Assembly (NCBI GenBank): GCA_050173345.1 | Contig: JBFXKW010000005.1 | Span: forward strand, 1 to 64,000 | Length of the DNA stretch: 64,000 bases | Source of the DNA: SHWC01 sp050173345 | GTDB taxonomy: Bacteria > Pseudomonadota > Alphaproteobacteria > UBA828 | Direction: 5' to 3' | In this document: piece after piece, positions 62,595 to 64,000 of the stretch | How the letters are laid out: every line of letters begins with the position of its first letter | Numbering within the stretch: position 1 is the first letter of the stretch | Notes under the pieces: model-generated | What the model was told of the DNA's origin: nothing | Seen by the model: the letters and a program-made list of their open reading frames with translations, nothing else | The model's database searches: none | Made by a program: the position numbers and the translations under genes

Positions 62595-63553
62595 CGAGCG
62601 CCTGGGTGCTGACCGAGGGCGCGGCCGGCATGGTCAACCAGTGTCTCGCCATCACCGACGCGCTCGGCATCGAGCCGGCGATCAAGCGCGCCGTGCCCGC
62701 GGGCCTCTGGGCGCGCCTGCCGGCCTGGCTCGCTCTACCGCCGCTCAATGCCTTGACTGACGAATCGGACCCGCTCGGCCCGCCCTTCCCCGATCTCCTG
62801 ATCGCCTGCGGGCGGAAGAGCATCGGGCTCGCGCTCCGCATCAGGCGCGCCAGCCGCGGGCGCTGCTTCACGGTCTATGTGCAGGACCCGCGGCTCGACC
62901 CGGCCCGCTTCGACCTCGTGATCGCGCCGCGCCACGACGCGGCGCGCGGCGACAATGTGGTGCTCACCCGCGGCGCGCCGAGCCGGGTGACGCCGGCGCG
63001 ACTCGACGAGGCGAAGCTTCGCTTCGGCACACTACTCGCCGCCCTGCCGCGCCCGCTGGTCGCGGTGCTGCTCGGCGGCCGGACGCGCCATCACCCCTTC
63101 TCGCCGCCCGAGGCCAAGGCGCTGGGCGAGCGGCTCGCCGCGCTTGCCCGGAGTGAAGGCGCCGGCCTCGCCGTCACCGCCTCGCGGCGCACGCCGCCAG
63201 AGAGCCTGCAAGCGTTCCGCGCGGGCCTCGGGGCCACGCCGCACCATCTCTATGACGGCACGGGCGAGAACCCCTATTTCGGGCTGCTCGCGCTCGCCGA
63301 CGCCATCGTGGTCACCGCCGATTCGGTGAACATGGTCTCGGACGCCGCCTCGACCGGCCGCCCGGTGCTGGTCGCCCGGCTCGAGGGACGCCCGTCGCGG
63401 CGCTTCGTGCGCTTCCTGGACGCGCTGGAGAAAGACGGCACGATCCGCCGCTTCGAGGGCCGGCTCGAACGCTACGAGTACGCGCCGCTCGCCGACGCGG
63501 CCTCGGCCGCCGCCGAACTAGGCCGGCGCTGGGCGGCGCACAGGTCGCGCTGA
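62591..63553 (+). CDS. Mito_fiss_Elm1/DUF1022 family protein
   Basis: 320 aa. N-terminal AWVLTEGAAGMVNQCLAITDAL is the family hallmark; later VYVQDPRLDPARFDLVIAP and VTADSVNMVSDAASTGRPVLV resemble GT-B glycosyltransferase loops. Bacterial homologues occur almost only in alphaproteobacteria and relate to plant mitochondrial ELM1. Biochemical role unknown. Translationally coupled to the transporter gene. Confidence 0.85.
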   Translation: MTSAWVLTEGAAGMVNQCLAITDALGIEPAIKRAVPAGLWARLPAWLALPPLNALTDESDPLGPPFPDLLIACGRKSIGLALRIRRASRGRCFTVYVQDPRLDPARFDLVIAPRHDAARGDNVVLTRGAPSRVTPARLDEAKLRFGTLLAALPRPLVAVLLGGRTRHHPFSPPEAKALGERLAALARSEGAGLAVTASRRTPPESLQAFRAGLGATPHHLYDGTGENPYFGLLALADAIVVTADSVNMVSDAASTGRPVLVARLEGRPSRRFVRFLDALEKDGTIRRFEGRLERYEYAPLADAASAAAELGRRWAAHRSR

Positions 63554-63636
63554 GCCGGCTTGTCTTCCGCGGTGCGAGCTACCTATTGTCTCTCACCCTC
63601 CTATATCAGTAGGGGCGCCCCGCCGGAGACCCCGCC

Positions 63637-64000
63637 ATGTCGAACACCCGCCGCACCAAGATCCTGATCATCGGCTCCGGCCCGGCCGGCTACACCGCGG
63701 CGATCTACGCCGCCCGCGCCAACCTGAAGCCGATCCTGGTGCAGGGCATGGAGCCGGGCGGCCAGCTCACCATCACCACCGACGTCGAGAACTATCCGGG
63801 CTTCGCCGAGGTGATCCAGGGCCCCTGGCTGATGGAGCAGATGCAGGCGCAGGCCGCCCATGTCGGCACCGAGCTGATCGCCGACATGATCGTCGAGGTG
63901 GATTTCTCGCACCGGCCCTTCGTCTGCAAGGGCGATTCCGGCGACACCTACATCGCCGACGCGGTGATCGTCGCGACCGGCGCCCAGGCGCGCTGGCTCG
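63637..64000 (+). CDS. trxB: Thioredoxin reductase, N-terminal part (runs off the window)
   Basis: 121 codons present from ATG 63637. FAD site ILIIGSGPAGYTAAIYAARA, GMEPGGQLTITTDVENYPGF and ADAVIVATGAQARWL fit TrxB exactly. The CxxC redox centre and NADPH domain would lie beyond position 64000. Reduces thioredoxin with NADPH. Confidence 0.93.
   Translation, partial: MSNTRRTKILIIGSGPAGYTAAIYAARANLKPILVQGMEPGGQLTITTDVENYPGFAEVIQGPWLMEQMQAQAAHVGTELIADMIVEVDFSHRPFVCKGDSGDTYIADAVIVATGAQARWL

Overview
The window is GC-rich bacterial chromosome, most likely from an alphaproteobacterium. Evidence for this is a Mito_fiss_Elm1-family gene, a ppx-rlmE-guaB-TPR-guaA gene order, and dispersed palindromic repeats of the kind seen in Rhizobiales and Rhodospirillales. 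The genus cannot be fixed from sequence alone. Genes are dense and many overlap by 1 to 4 bases.

Layout. 0-6.4 kb: a minus-strand corrinoid methyl-transfer operon (unknown 240-aa protein, UroD/MtaA-type methyltransferase, corrinoid protein, small Cys-rich protein, RamA-like reductive activator), divergent from a LarA-type nickel-pincer racemase homologue. 6.6-10.2 kb: two SDR dehydrogenases flanking a membrane adenylate cyclase. 10.3-18.4 kb: HicBA, a FecR-domain secreted protein, two tandem tRNA-Leu genes, an M20 amidohydrolase, a Tag-like glycosylase, a TPR/glycosyltransferase-like protein and a large RTX protein with a regular superrepeat. 18.9-24 kb: mixed metabolic genes (hydratase, DehI-like, AllA, 2OG-Fe oxygenase, ICMT-like, IspG). 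24-34.1 kb: a beta-oxidation-type cluster (FadD, thiolase, HAD-ECH fusion, acyl-CoA dehydrogenase, SDR, then an IpdAB-like CoA-transferase-fold pair), which looks like one catabolic pathway for an acyl chain or ring-derived substrate.

36.1-39.3 kb is a small accessory island. It holds a truncated HigA-type antitoxin, an AT-rich DUF262-HNH gene (probable phage defence), a 0.38-kb IS5-type remnant that begins one base after the stop codon of that gene, and a VapBC pair with a perfect operator palindrome. 39.4-43.2 kb: YCII protein plus ECF42-type sigma factor, a TAT-exported chloroperoxidase-like hydrolase and a GFA protein. 43.2-49.2 kb: guaA, TPR, guaB, rlmE, ppx and tRNA-Gln. 49.3-51.8 kb: a second VapC module and a GMC oxidoreductase. 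52-60.6 kb: a peptide/nickel-type ABC transporter with two divergently transcribed TAT-type binding proteins. Its fused ATPase has a first nucleotide-binding domain that lacks the catalytic Glu, the switch His and the Q-loop Gln. 60.6-64 kb: GNAT, cytochrome c, EamA exporter, Elm1-like protein and the start of trxB.

Most interesting for follow-up: the corrinoid operon with its two unrecognised proteins and the divergent larA; the asymmetric fused ABC ATPase; the DUF262-HNH island; the 36-residue superrepeat RTX protein; and the IpdAB-like pair lacking the usual CoA-transferase glutamate. No CRISPR array, rRNA, prophage or riboswitch was recognised.
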